Source of the DNA: Magnolia sinica
Lineage: Eukaryota; Streptophyta; Magnoliopsida; Magnoliales; Magnoliaceae
Direction of reading: 5' to 3'
Length of the DNA: 64,000 bases
Assembly: GCF_029962835.1 (NCBI RefSeq)
Contig: NC_080579.1
Location: 186,001-250,000, forward strand
The notes beneath the pieces were generated by a model. The model made no database searches. It was not told where the DNA came from and saw only the letters and a list, made by a program, of their open reading frames with translations. Within the stretch, counting starts at the first letter, position 1; each line of letters starts with the position of its first letter. This document shows, in pieces, positions 11,707-24,799 of the stretch. A program made the translations under genes and the position numbers.

Positions 11707-13119
11707 TGTTGAGGGTCAAATATTTCATATTAGACCCTAGTTGTTACCTGAATTACGAACATGATAATGTTTTAACGGGCTATTTTAACCATGTTTGTCA
11801 TCCAAGGAGAATTGACGAGCGTGGATTGAAGAGGATGCTAAAGGCATGAATTTAACACTCAAGCATCACCAAGGCATTGGACGGGACTCCATGGGACCAA
11901 GATAGAGGATTTACATGCCGGAGATCAGAGAAATTCCAGCCACTCACTTTAAACAGGCCTGAAAGAAGTCCATAATGCAAGATCACAATGTTCCCACCAT
12001 CTGATCGGCTCCAAACTTCATACATGGCCTGAAGACCATAAATGAACTGTACACGTAAAACTTCAGCTCCTGGATCCTTGTGGAAATGGCCCAACAGTCA
12101 GATCAGCCCACAAATTATCAAATTGGGGCCCACATGTTATGTGGATGTGCTTCAATTTTGGTCTCAATGGATTAAATGAGATGAAAAGGTGGATGGATGG
12201 ATTGGATTTTACATATACCTCAAGAAGGGCCCACTTTAAGAAAAGTGGAGTGCACAGAAGTCGTGCACTCGCTATGCACCAAATGAACCAAGTCGGTCAG
12301 CAGGCGCTGACCCGACTCCTCTTGTAAAACGGAAAGTCCGTTTCCAGCGGCGTGAAAATAGAGAGGAAACGTGATCTCTGTGGGTCACCATCATGGTCCA
12401 GATGACTGATCTGGACCGTCCATGAGAATCACGAGGACCATATCACTCATGCCTAGGTGGCAAATTTTTAAAAGGTCTCGGAGATCCATTTTTTATCGTC
12501 CAAAAGCAAGATGGACGATGAATGGCTCTGGTACATTGGGCCATGCAGAATTTGAAGAAAACCCACCCTTCTTGACCAGTTTTTCGTTAGGAATCCAATG
12601 AACGAAGTGGATTTCTCTGAAGACATCATTATGGGGCCCACTGAACACATCAGCGCAACCTGCGTAAGGTTTACGCACATCCGAAAAATCTGGATTTTCC
12701 GTGGAGTTATGTGACCCAGAACGTGATCAGATCAGCGATCCGAACCGTCCAATGGAAGCCCCAGCCAGGTTTAACCCTATCCATGATGGAATCTATTCTA
12801 ATTCATATACCTTTCATCTCATGAAAACTAGATCAAGTAAGTTCAGTTTAATTTCCATAATTCTTGATGCAGGCATAAAATCTCCCTGATCTCTACAAGT
12901 GGATCCTCTGAATCCCTAGTTTCCTTCTTCTGAATTCCTTAAGTTTTAGAGTAATATTTCACTATTATTACTCAAAAACCATTCGATTTAGATTTCATCT
13001 TAATCTAGTTCTCGTTCTACTTAGTTTCAGATAACGTACAAGTATCAGTCCCTTAGGATTCGACCTCGGTCTCACCGAGTTTATTACTACATCACAACCC
13101 TATACTTGGGGAGTGAACA
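11707..13119 (+). mobile_element. 3' LTR of the Athila-like element
   Basis: The LTR opens TGTTGAGGGTCAAATATT and closes GGGGAGTGAACA, 1,413 bp in all, with the expected TG...CA ends. Its last 340 bp match 430-767. LINE-array sequence (CTAAACCACTCATCGGATAA-like) resumes directly afterwards at 13120. No matching 5' LTR exists in the window, so insertion age cannot be estimated from LTR divergence. Confidence 0.7.
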
Positions 13120-13559
13120 TTTACCTTAAGTGCCTTTTTAAACCACTCATCGGATAAACTCGACTAGGATGAAGTGATTGAGAAAGTTGTTTCTTATAGA
13201 TTTAGTGTATAGCGAATAAAGTATAGATGTGTCAATCTGAAAATTTTGTAAAATTACTTTATACTAATAAAGCTGAAAGAGAAATTTTATATGATAGGTA
13301 GAAGATCGGTCATGACTCATGGGGCAAATTGTTGGACATTTAAGGAATAACAAATTCATAGGATGAGCAATGTTGTTAAATCAAACAAAATCACATAAGC
13401 CATAACCCTGGGTTGGTTGCTTATGCGATCACTAAAGTTGATGATTTTTTTTAAAAAAATTAAAATTTGAAAAAATGGTTAATAAAGGAAAAAAAAAAGT
13501 AAAAGGAAAAAAAATCTAAAACTTTTTGAAAACTGTCTAATTACTATGTATTAGAACAG

Positions 13560-14270
13560 TCATTATACATGGGTTAAAAAATTTTACAGTCACCAAACGA
13601 CATATCCATATGATGAGCATCACAAAAATGAGGAACTAGAGATGAATGTGTGGGAAGACAATGAATGACAAAATTATGAATAAATCCTTTAAATAAAAGT
13701 TAGGAGTAACACCAAAGGTAATAAGATGGAGATGATTTGGCCACGTGCAATGAAGATAAGGAACTAAACGGGTTTGAAGGAGTTGATTAGTAGGTTAAAT
13801 GCTAAAAAGGGTGGATGTTCTAACAGAAGATTTAAGCACTAAAAAGGGTGGATTTTCTAACAGAAGATTTAAGTACTAAAAAGGGTGGATTTTCTAACAG
13901 AAGATTTAAGCACTAACAGTTTAGTTGATGATACAACCTGGATAGATTGGTGGGACATAACATAATTGTAATGCTTAGATTAATTGGGATAGTGCTTAGA
14001 TGACGATGATTATATACATACATACGTCATCCTCATTATCATCATCAAAGCATTTTGTCCCAATTGATTTGGTCAACTACATGAATCTTATTATGTCACG
14101 CCACTCCGCCAAGGACCATATCTTTAGTTAAACGATCGAGGTTCAAGTCATTTCTTTCTACCTCCACGCTCACATGGTAATAGTTTTTTTAAAGACCCGT
14201 ATAACTAAAAATTAATCCAAGTAGAAACTCAAATGCACCGCACCATAAAGAACAATTGAGAGGGCGAGCA
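13560..14270. repeat. Tail-to-tail LINE composite, junction 3
   Basis: The tail lies at about 14000-14050. The left arm carries a local triplication of 'AAAAAGGGTGGAT(G/T)TTCTAACAGAAGATTTAAG' at about 13803-13912, which the other copies lack. Confidence 0.65.
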
Positions 14271-15279
14271 AATCCTAAAACAATCTTAGAGATTTTGTCG
14301 AGTCCACCAAGTTGAATGTAGCCAAATTAAGTGATCGAAAAAAATATTACGTATAACTTTAGACATGTGAATTTAGTAGAGTTATATAGCTCTAAAGTTT
14401 TGTGAAATTTCTGTCTATAAAGACAAGGAATGATATAACTAAAAACAAATACATCCAACGAAAGTCATGAGTAACACCAATGAGTAAGAACATGAGGTAA
14501 AGACGATCGGGATGATATTCAAGTGTAAAAACGAAAAAGAAAAAAGAAAATAAAAGGCAAAGTGCAAATTAAAGGCCTAAAGGGACACGGGTGGAGGTAG
14601 TAACAAAAGATTTATGCTTTAATACAATAAGTCGACAGGTTTAAGTTGAAGGTCGTAAAAGGGCAAATAAAAGGCCTAATGGGACAAGGGTAGAGGTAGT
14701 AACAAAAGATTTAAGAATATATATGGCTTAACTGATGATACAATTTATGAGCGTGTTAGTACAAGTTAAATGTTTTAAACAGGCAAGTGATAGTCTTAAA
14801 AGGATATGGATGGAGCGAATAATATTTCTTTTAAGATATAGAGCATGGTGAATAAAGTGTAGATGTGTGCTTTTAAAATTTTGTGAAATTGCTTTAAGAT
14901 ATAGAGCATGGTGAATAAAGTACATTTCTAAGCCACTCATAGAAAAACTCGACTAGGATGAAGTGATTGAGAAAGATGTTGCTTTTAGATTTAAAGCATG
15001 ACGAATGAAGTGTAGATGTCTTACTCTAAAATTTTGTAAAATTGCCTTATACTAATAAAAATGAAAAGTGAAATTCTATATGATGGGTAAAAGACTGGTC
15101 ATGACACACGGGGCAAATTGTTGAACAGTTGAGGAATAACAAATTCATAAGATGAGTAAGATTGTTAAATCAAATAAATCACATAAGACATAACCCTAAG
15201 TTAATAAGGGAAATAAAAAGTTTTAAAAAAATCTGAATCTTTTTAAAAATTGTTTAATTACTATGTATAAGAACAGTCA

Positions 15280-15930
15280 TGATACATGGGTTATTTTGGA
15301 CAGTCACTAAACGACATATTCATATGATGTGCATCGTAAAGATGAGGAACCGGAGATAAATGTGTGAAAAGATAAGGAATAACAAAATTAGGAATGAATT
15401 CTTTAAATGAAAGTTAAGAGTAACACCAAAGGTAAGAAGATTGAGATGATTTGGCCACGTGAAATGAAGATAAGGAATTAAACGGGTTTGAAGGAGTTGA
15501 TTGGTAAGTTGAAGGCTAAAAATGGTAGATGTACTAACAGAAGATTTAAGCATTAACAGTTCTATTAAGGATACTACCTGGATGGATTGGAGGGACAAAA
15601 TGAAATTGTAAAGCTTGGATTAGCTGGGATAGTTCTTAGATGATGATAATGATATACATACATACCTCATCCTTATCCTTATCCTCATCCTCATCCTCAT
15701 TATCATCATCAAAGCATTTGGTCTCAACTGATTGGGTCAACTACTTGAATCCTATTATGCTACGCTACTCCGCCAAGAACCATATATTCAGTTAAACTAT
15801 CGGTGTTCAAGTCATTTCTTTCTACCTTCACGCTTACACGATAATATTTTTTTAAAGACCCATAGAACTAAAAATTAATTCCAATAGAAACTCAAATGGA
15901 CCACGCCATATATAACAATTGAGATAGGGA
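15280..15930. repeat. Tail-to-tail LINE composite, junction 4
   Basis: The tail at about 15640-15715 is longer than in most copies, with repeated CATCCTTATCC and CATCCTCATCC units. Spacing from junction 3 is about 1.65 kb. Confidence 0.65.
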
Positions 15931-16369
15931 GTACAATAAAAAACCATATTAAAGGTTTTATTTAGTCCAACAAGTTAAATATATCCAAATTAAGCTATCG
16001 AGAAATATATTATGTATAAATTTAGAGTTAGGTGAATGTAGTAGAGTTGTAAACCTCTATAGTTTTATGAAATTTCTGTTCAAAAAGACAATGAATGACA
16101 TAACTTAAAATAAATACATTCAACGAAAGTCATGAGTAACACTAATGAGTAGTAAGATAGGGTAGAGTCGAGCAGGAAGATTTTTAAGTATAAAAGAAAA
16201 TAAAGGGATAAGCGATAACCCTGGGTTGATCGCTTATGTGATCGCTAAAGCTGATGATTTTTTTAAAATTAAAATTATAAAAATGGTTAATAAAGGGGAA
16301 AAAAAGTAAAAGAAAAAAATCTAAAACTTTTTAAAAATTGTCTAATTACTATGTATTAGAACAGTCATA

Positions 16370-17000
16370 ATATATGGGTTAAAATTTTTTACAGTCACCA
16401 AACGACATATCCATACGATGAGCATCACAAAAATGAGAAACCGAAGATGAATGTATGAGAAGACAAGGAATGACAAAATTAGGAATGAATGCTTTAGATA
16501 AAAGTTAAGAGTAACACCAAAGGTAATAAGATTGAGATGATTTGGTCACGTGCAATGAAAATAAGGAACTAAACGGGTTTGAAAGAATTGATTGGTAAGT
16601 CGAAAGCTAAAATGGGTGGATGTACTAACAGAAGATTTAAGCACTAACAGTTTAGTTGAGGATACAACCTGGATGGATTGGATGGATAGAACGGAATTGT
16701 AAAGCTTGGATTAGCTGGGATAGTGTTTAGGTGATGATAATGATATATATACATATGTTATCCTCATCCTCATTATCATCATCAAAGCATTTTGCCCCAA
16801 CTGATTGGGTCAAATAAATGAATCCTATTATGTCACGCAACTCCTTCAGGGATCGTATCTTCTGTTAAACTATCAGCGTTCAAGTCATTTCTTTCTACCT
16901 CTATGCTCACATGCTTATAGGTTTTTTTTAAGACCCGTAAAATTAAAAATTAATCCAAATAGAAACTCAAATGCACCACACCACAAAGAACAATTGAGAG
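16370..17000. repeat. Tail-to-tail LINE composite, junction 5
   Basis: The tail is at about 16732-16790. Same orientation as junctions 1-4, but only about 1.1 kb from junction 4, so the intervening unit is shortened. Confidence 0.62.
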
Positions 17001-17159
17001 GGGGAGCAAATCCTAAAACAATCTTAAAGGTTTTGTTAAGTCCGCCGAGTTATATTTTTAAAAAATAAAAAATAAAAATTGAAAATATGGTTAATAAAGG
17101 AAAAAAAGATTTTTTTTAAAATCTAAAACTTTTTAAAAACTGTCTAATTACTATGTATA

Positions 17160-17760
17160 AGAACAGTCATGAATGCTATAAATGAGGTACCAGAGATGAA
17201 TGTTTTGGAAGACAAGGAATGACAAAATTAGGAATGAATGCTTTAAATGAAAGTTAAGAGTAACACCAAAGGTAATAAGATTGAGATGATTTAGTAACAT
17301 GCAATGAATATAAGAAACTAAATGGGTTTGAAGGAGTTAATTAGTAAGTTGAAGACTAAAAAGGGTGAATGTACTAATAGAAGAAGATTTAAGCACTAAC
17401 AATTTTGTTGTGGATACGACCTGGATGGATCAGAGGGAAAGAATATAATCGTAAAGCTTGAATTAGCTGGGATAGTACTTAGATGACGATGATGATATAC
17501 ATACATATGTCATCCTCATCCTCATTATTATCATCAAAGCATTTTATCTCAACTGATTGGGTCAATTACATGAATCCTATTATGCCACGCCACCTCGCCA
17601 AAGACCATATCTTCAATTAAACTATTGGCATTCAAGTCATTTCTTTTTACCATACGCTCACATGGTAATAGTTTTTTTAAAAGACTCTTAGAACTAAAAA
17701 TTAATCTAAATGGAAAATCAAATGGACCTCACCATAGAGAACAATTGAGAGGGGAAGCAC
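17160..17760. repeat. Tail-to-tail LINE composite, junction 6
   Basis: The tail is at about 17485-17540. Only about 0.75 kb from junction 5. This is the last copy in the left-hand orientation before the switch. Confidence 0.62.
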
Positions 17761-18559
17761 AACCAAAAACCATATTAGAGGTTCTGTTGAGTCTACCAAG
17801 TTGAATGTAGCCAAATTAAGCAATCGAGAAAGATATTACGTATAAATTTAGAGCTAAGTGAATGTTGAAGAGTCGTAATAGTTTTGTGAAATTTCAACCA
17901 AGAGACAAGGAATGACATAACTAAAAACAAATACATTCAATGAAAGTCATGAGTAATGCCACCTTGCCATTTTAAAGCTTTTAATTTAAGTCCACACAAT
18001 CCTTTTGACTGGTGTCGATGCTAACATATACACTCACATGATACCAAATGTTCCCCAAGGTACTGATGCTCCCAATTAGCTTAATGGGTCTTAAAAATGC
18101 TAGTAGATCAATACAAACAAAGACTAGGCTAGTTTGAGTTGAAGGCTTATTAAGGTAAGATGAATAGAAGGGATAATCTAACAAAAAATCATCTCAAGGG
18201 TTTCGTCAGTTTCCAACATATTGAATGTTCCAAGCCACCCATTTGATAAGGTTTACCAGGATCAAGCGATTGAGAAGAATGTGTGGGAGGACAAGGAACA
18301 ATACATTCATAGGATAAACGCAGTGGAAATGGGGATGTTGAGAATGTGTGAGAACCTAAGGAATGACAACATTAGTAGTAAATGCATTCGAGGAAAGTCA
18401 GGAAAAACATAAAAAAGTAATAAGATAAAGAAAAGTAGACTTAAATGGTTTTACCTCATGTAACCAAAATCAATTGCACTGGTCTGAAGGTGTAAGTCAG
18501 TTATAGTTGAAAAGCTCTAAAAGGGCAAGGGTAACGCCCAAAAGGATAGTGATGGAGGT

Positions 18560-18800
18560 AGTAAGAAATGACTTAATGGCTTACACTTTTAAGTAAGGAT
18601 ATGATCCATTATGGAGTGGAGCAGCTTAACAGGATTCATGTATCTAAACCCAATTAATTATGAGATTAATGATGAGAATAATGATGTATGTATGTCGTTG
18701 TCATCATCTAAACATTATCCCTACTAATCTAAACTTTACAACGCTATTCCGCTATTCCAATTTATTGCAGACTATATCATTAATTAAACTATAGGTGCTT
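18560..18800. repeat. Diverged LINE tail-to-tail junction 7
   Basis: A diverged relative: sense LINE end (GTGGAGCAGCTTAACAGGAT), a tail at about 18665-18712, then an antisense end with CATTATCCCTACTAATC. It lies in the zone where array orientation switches. Confidence 0.5.
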
Positions 18801-18869
18801 AAATCTCTGAAGGAGTTGGTTGATTATAGTTGAAAAGCTCCAAAAGGGATAATGCCCAAAAGGATAGTG

Positions 18870-19146
18870 GTGGTTATAATAGGAAATGATATATGAGCTT
18901 TATTTTTTAATTAGGGATATGGTCCGTGATGAAGCGGAGTGGCATAACAGGATTAATGCAGTTGACCCCAATCAATTGGGATAATGTTTTGATGATGATT
19001 ATGATGGATGAGCAAAATGATGTATGTATGTATATCATCATCATCATCTAAACATTATCCCAACTAATCTAAGCTTTATAATCCTGTTCCGTTATTCTAA
19101 TTTATTGCAGACTGTATCTTCAATTAATCTATGAGTTCTAAACGTT
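18870..19146. repeat. Diverged LINE tail-to-tail junction 8, split by a MITE
   Basis: Sense end CATAACAGGATTAATGCAG, a tail at about 18985-19055, then an antisense end. Its antisense arm is interrupted by the MITE at 19155-19681 and resumes with ATCCCAACTAATCTAAGC at 19682. Confidence 0.5.
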
Positions 19147-19154
19147 ATTTCAAC

Positions 19155-19681
19155 CAGTGTTTTAAATAGCTATGTTATGTAGCATGTAGCTTATGCTACG
19201 TAGCGTAGCATAGCCTTAACACTATGTAGCTCATGAAAATAGCTTAAGTCGCATGTAGCCTACAATACATCATAATTTGCATACACTACACACTATGTAG
19301 CTCACATGATGTTTTCAATGATTTGTTATATTTTTCCATTTCCAATAAATATTAGTTAACATTTTTAATGCTTTCAGTAAAATAATATAAATAACAATAT
19401 TAAATCAGTTTCATTCCTCTTTCTTTACCTTTATACTTATTCATTTCCCTTTCCTATTACTTTAGGTTGCATTTTATTGCACCAAATATCATGAAATTTT
19501 GTTAAATTTTATTATTAATCAGTCTAATCCGGTATAGAATATCATGACATTGGTGCAACCAAGCACCTTGATTAAAAATCTAGGAGTTGTGTGTAGCTTA
19601 TGCTACACGTTATGTAGCTTACGCCTCACGCTTCAAAGGGGTGGATGCTATGCTACACGCTATTCGCTATTTAAAACACCA
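19155..19681. mobile_element. hAT-like MITE with 8-bp target duplication
   Basis: The 527-bp element has terminal inverted repeats CAGTGTTTTAAATAGC and GCTATTTAAAACACCA. It is flanked by ATTTCAAC (19147-19154) and ATCCCAAC (19682-19689), an 8-bp duplication with two mismatches, as expected for hAT. Removing it restores the array motif ATCCCAACTAATCTAAGC. Subterminal sequence is full of GTAGC/GCTAC repeats. It has no transposase, so it is non-autonomous. Confidence 0.75.
19475..19566. mobile_element. Small MITE nested in the hAT-like MITE
   Basis: About 92 bp with inverted ends TTGCACCAAATATCATGA and ATATCATGACATTGGTGCAA. It resembles the copy at 53066-53164, including the central AATCAGTCTAAT (reverse-complement related to TTAGACTGATT). 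Confidence 0.55.
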
Positions 19682-20273
19682 ATCCCAACTAATCTAAGCT
19701 TTACAATCCTATTCTATTATTTTAATTTATTACAGACTGTATCTTCAATTAATCTATGGATGCTTAAACAATTTTACTTCCACCCTTGTAATTTACCTTG
19801 CCTTTTGAAAGCCTTGAACTTGAGCCAACTAACTCTTTCTAAGCATGTAGTTTGTAACCCGTGGCCAAAGTATCCAAACTACTTTCCCTGGTCTTTATTA
19901 CTTTCTCGTGTTACTCTAGACTTTCCTAAAATGCATTTATTACTAATTCTACCATTTATATCCTCTTACACAAGCTTGTTAACATCATTGTTTCATTATA
20001 CTCATCCTATGAATTTGTTATTCCTTGATTGTCCAGCATTTTGCCCCATATGTCATTGCCGATCTTGTACCCATCATATATAATTTCTCCTTCAGTTTCA
20101 TTATTATAAGATAATTCACAAAATTTCAGAGGCATACATCTCAACATTATTCACCTCTCTAATTTTGTAAGCAATATCATTCTTAAACACTTAATTTTCT
20201 TTAGGTGTATTCAAAGAGTGGCTTGGAACATTCAATATGGTGGGCCCAAATAAACTTCTGACATGGCTTCTTT

Positions 20274-20294
20274 TATATATATATATATATATAT
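20274..20294. repeat. (TA)n microsatellite
   Basis: About ten TA units within array sequence. Confidence 0.9.
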
Positions 20295-20579
20295 TGGATT
20301 GAACGTCCCAATTGTTCTCTATAGTGTAACCCACTTGAGTTTTCATTTGAATTAATATTTAGCTTCATGGGTCCTTAAACACTAATATCATCTAATCGTA
20401 TATAGATGTGTCGCCACCGACAAGTCATAAGTTGGTTTGAATTGTAGGCTTTTATTAGAACGAGGTGAATGGCCAATACGCGGGCGAAGGAATTAAGAAA
20501 TTACTGGATGACCAATGATTTGAGAGCACGTACAAGTTGGAGAATTTAAAGGGGGCAGGGGAAGGCCCAAAAGCGTCGT

Positions 20580-20830
20580 GGTGGTAGTAGTAGAAAATGA
20601 CTTACAAATCCATAATTTAACTGAGAATAAGGTCCATTATGGTGTAATTTAATAACAAGATCCGTGTAACTGACCCCAATAAGTTGGGATAATGCTTTGA
20701 AGATGAGGATGACGATGGGGATGTACGTACATCATCATAAGCATTATCCCAACTTTTCTAAGCTTTATAGTTCTGTTTTGCCATTCTAATATATCGTAAA
20801 CTATATCCTCAGTTGAGCCATAAATGTGCT
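20580..20830. repeat. Tail-to-tail LINE junction 9 (reversed orientation)
   Basis: The first clear composite in the right-hand orientation: sense end with CCCCAATAAGTTGGGATAATG, a tail at about 20693-20745, then an antisense end with CATTATCCCAACTTTTCT. Confidence 0.55.
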
Positions 20831-21339
20831 TAAACCTTTTGTTACTACCTCCACCGATGTCCATTTAGGCCTTCTATTTGTTTTTTACATCCTTCAATTT
20901 CAACCAAGTAACACTATTAAAGCTTAAATATTTTGTTATTACCTCCACCCATGTCCATTTAGGCCTTTTTATTTGCCCTTTTAGCCTTTGTTTTCTTTAC
21001 ACTGGGCCAAAACATCCAGGTCGATTTTACCCCATTTTATTACTCATTGGTGATGTATTTGTTCTTAGTTATGTCATTACTTGTCTTCTCGCACATTAAT
21101 ATAATGAAAATTCACAAAACTCTATAGGTACACATATTTATTATGTTCACCTATCTATAAATTGATACGAAATATCCTTCTCAATCCCTCAAATTGGCTA
21201 CATTCAATTTGATAGACTTGACTAAACCTTCGAGATGACTTTTGGTTGTGCCAGCCCTCTTAATTGTTCTTTGTCGTGTAGTCCATTTTAGTTTCTATTT
21301 GAATTAATTGTTAGTTTTATTAGTCTTAAAAAAACTATT

Positions 21340-21640
21340 ATGCTATGATCATGGAGGTAGTAAGAAATTACTTAAGCACCTATAGTTATATTAAAGATAT
21401 GTTCTTGGTAGAATGGCATGGCATAACAAGATTTGTGTGGCTGACCCAATCAGGTGGGACAAAATGCCTTGATGATGATAGTGAGGATGAGGATGAGGAT
21501 GACTCGTGTATGTATATCATCATCATCGTCAAAGCATTTATCCCAACTAATCTAAGCTTTACAATTTTGTTCAATCGTTGTAATTTATTTAGGTTATATT
21601 ATCGACTAAATTGCTAGTGCTAAATCTTTTGTTGCTATCT
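21340..21640. repeat. Tail-to-tail LINE junction 10
   Basis: The tail is at about 21470-21535. The sense arm still reads as an RTE C terminus (VEWHGITRFVWLTQSGGTK), which matches the RTE-like WRxRIHVADPxQLGWDK pattern. Confidence 0.6.
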
Positions 21641-23199
21641 CCTCCCTTTTTAGCCTTCATTCTTTTTTTTTCTTTTTTTTTTTCCTTTATTGTCTTCCTA
21701 CACAGCCATCTCTGATTCCTCATTTTCACGATGTTGATCCTATGAATATGTCGTTTGATGATTGTCTGAAATTTTAACCAGCATATCATGACTATTCCTA
21801 TACATGTCCTATAACATTTTCCCTTCAGTTTCATTGTATGAGGAAATTTCACAAAACTCTAAAGGCACATTCTCCACTTCATCTATCCAATTTTAAATCT
21901 ATGAGCAACATCCTTCTCAATTTCTTCATCCTACACGAGCTTATCCAACGAGTGGCTTGGAATATACAGTATTGTGGACCCAATAAAACTTTCAAATATT
22001 TGTTTTTATTTAGTGTCCCCTCCCAATGTTAAAATTAACATTTTAATTGATTGTTAGCCCCATGAGTCATTTAAAAAGCTAGTGTCACGTCAGCGTATGT
22101 CTTAGCATCAACACTAGTGGAAAAGATTGTGTGGGCTTAAAGTAAAAGCTTTTAAAGGGTAACATGAAGGCCCAAAAGAACATGGGGTAGAGGCATTAAT
22201 AAATCACTTGAATTCTTATGATTGTCTTATGAACCAAGTCCTTAAAACCCATTCAGTTTCTTATCTTCATTGGTGTTACGCTTAACTTTCCTTGAAAGCA
22301 TTCATTCTTAATTTTGTCATTATCTTCCCACACACCAATCTCATTTTCCACATTTTCGCGATGCTCATCGTATGAATATGTCGTTACGTGATTGTATAAA
22401 ATTTTAACCAGTGTATTATGACTATTCTTATACATCTCTACAAACAACATCTTTCTCAATCACTTCATCTTGGTCGGGTTTATCCGATTAGTGGCTTAGA
22501 AAGGTACTTAAGGTAATTTCACAAATTTCCAGAGGCACATATCTCGACTTTATTCACCATGCTCTAAATCTTATAAGTAATATCCTTCACTCCATCCATG
22601 TCCTTTCAAGACTATGCTTACTCGTTTAAAACTTTAAACTTATACTAACTCACTCCTATACTGCATCTTCAGTTAAGCCATATATGTGCTTAAATCTTTT
22701 GTTACAACTTCCACCCATGTCCCACCTTTTACGACCTTCAAATTAAACCAACTAACACTATCAAAGATTAAATCTTTTGTTACTACCTTCACCCATGCCC
22801 ATTTATGCCTTTTATTTGCCTTTTTGCCATTTATTTTTATCTTTTACACTTAAAACTCATCCTGGTCGACTTTATCTCATATTATTACTCATTGGTGTTA
22901 CTCATGACTTACGTTGAATGTATTTGTTCTTAGTTATGTCATTCATAGTCTTCTTAGACAAAAATTTTACAAAACTATAAAGCTATACAACTCCACTAAA
23001 TTTACCATCTCTAAATTTTTATAATATCTTTCTCGATCGCTTAATTTGGCTACATTCAACTTGGTGGACATGATAAAACTTCTAAGATGGTTTTTGACTG
23101 TGCTCCCCCTCTCAATTATTCTCCATGGTAGGGTCCATTTGAGTTTCCATTTGAATTAATTTTTAGTTTTATGAGCCTTAAAAAAAAGCTATTAACATG

Positions 23200-23560
23200 T
23201 GAGCGTGGAGGTAGAAAGAAACGATTTGAAAGCTAATAATTTAACTGAAAATATGTTCCTTGGCGTAGTGGCGTGGCATAATAGGATTGATGTACTTGAC
23301 CCAATCAGTTGGGACTAAATGCTTTGATGATGATAATGAGGATGAGGATGACGTATGTATATATATCATTATCGTCATCGAAGCACTATCCCTGCTAATC
23401 TAAGCTTTATAATTCTGTTATGTCCCTCCAATCCATTCAAGTTGTATTCTCAACTAAACTGTTCTTATTTAAATCTTTTGTTAGTACATCCACCTTTTTT
23501 ACCCTTTAACTTACCAATCAACACCTTGAAAACCATTTAGTTCCTTATCTTCATTGCACG
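23200..23560. repeat. Tail-to-tail LINE composite, junction 11 (type b)
   Basis: The tail is at about 23325-23380. It belongs to the b class of the higher-order repeat, with the next a-type junction about 1.68 kb to the right. Confidence 0.65.
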
Positions 23561-24799
23561 TGGCCAAATCATCTCAATCTTATTACCTTTAATGTTTATT
23601 CAAACCTTTACTTAGAGCATTCATTCCTAATTTTGTCATTCTTTGTCTTCTCACACATTCATATCCAGTTCCTTATTTTTGCAATGCTCATCATATGAAT
23701 ATGTCGCTTGGTGAGTCCAAAATTTTAACTCATGTATCATGACTGTTCCTATACATGGTAATTAGACAGTTTTTAAAAAGTTTTAGATTTCTTTTTTACT
23801 TTTTTTCACCTATTAACCATTTTTTCATTTTTTAATTAAAAAAAAACCATCAGCATGAACAATCACATAAGCGAACAATCAATGCCATAAGTGATCAACT
23901 TACGGTTATGGCTTATATGATTTTATTTGATTTAACAACCTTGCTTATCTTATGAATTTTTTATTCCTCAACTGTCCAACATTTTGCCCCATATGTCATA
24001 ACCAGTCTACTACCCATCATATAGCATTTCTCTTTTAGTTTGATTAGGCTAAGGCAATTTTACAAAATTTCAAAGGAACGCATCTGCAGTTCACTCGCCA
24101 TACTCTAAATCTACAAGCAACATCTTTTTTCAATCACTTCATCCTAGTTGGGTTTATCCGATGAGTGGCTTAGAAATGTACTCAATGTAATTTCACAAAA
24201 TTTCAGAGGCCCACGTCTCGAATTTATTCATCATGCTCTAAATCTTACAAGCAATATCCATGTCCTTTTAAGACTATCGCTTGCTCGTTTAAAACTTTTT
24301 AACTTTTACCAACTCACTTCTAAACTGTATCTTTAGTTAAGCCATATATGTGATTAAATCTTTTGTTTCAACTTCCACCCATGTCCCATTAAGCCTTTTA
24401 TTTGTCATTTTACGACCTGCAAATTAAACCAACTAACACTATCAAAAATTAAATCTTTTGTTACTAACTCCACCAATCTCCCTTTAATTAGGCCTTTTAT
24501 TTATAGTTTTACCTATTATTTTATTTTTTTCCACTTGAAAATCATCGTGGTCAACTTTACCTCTCATTAGTGTTACTCATGACTTACGTTGAATGTATTT
24601 GTTCTTAGTTATGTCATTCTTTGTCTTCTTAAACAAAATTTCACAAAACTATCGAGGTATACAACTCTACTGTAATCACCTTACTCTAAATTTATACATA
24701 ATACATTTCTCAATTGATTAATTTGGCTACATTCAACTTGGTGGACTTGACAAAAAGTCTAAGGTGGTTTTTAGCTATGCTTCCCCTCTCAATTGTTTT

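Larger units (their letters stand above)
5717..13119 (+). mobile_element. Athila-like Ty3/gypsy retrotransposon, 5'-truncated
   Basis: The element holds the end of gag, a complete but broken protease-RT-RNase H-integrase region, about 1.9 kb of non-coding 3' internal sequence, a polypurine tract and one LTR. The integrase wording ([25 protein letters not shown]) and the long 3' non-coding part are typical of the Athila lineage. There is no 5' LTR and most of gag is missing. Array sequence abuts both ends, but the two flanks are not neighbours in intact array units. A deletion probably removed the 5' LTR, gag and some array sequence after insertion. Confidence 0.85.

Noticed and set aside
11143-12782. 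Reading this stretch as an insertion into the Athila-like element
   Set aside because: It contains a polypurine tract and the natural LTR start, and has no inverted ends or target duplication. Deletion in the left copy is the better explanation.
19544-20083. 179-codon ORF
   Set aside because: Starts inside the hAT-like MITE and crosses into antisense LINE array sequence; the Leu/Ser/Phe-rich product is a translation of antisense relics.
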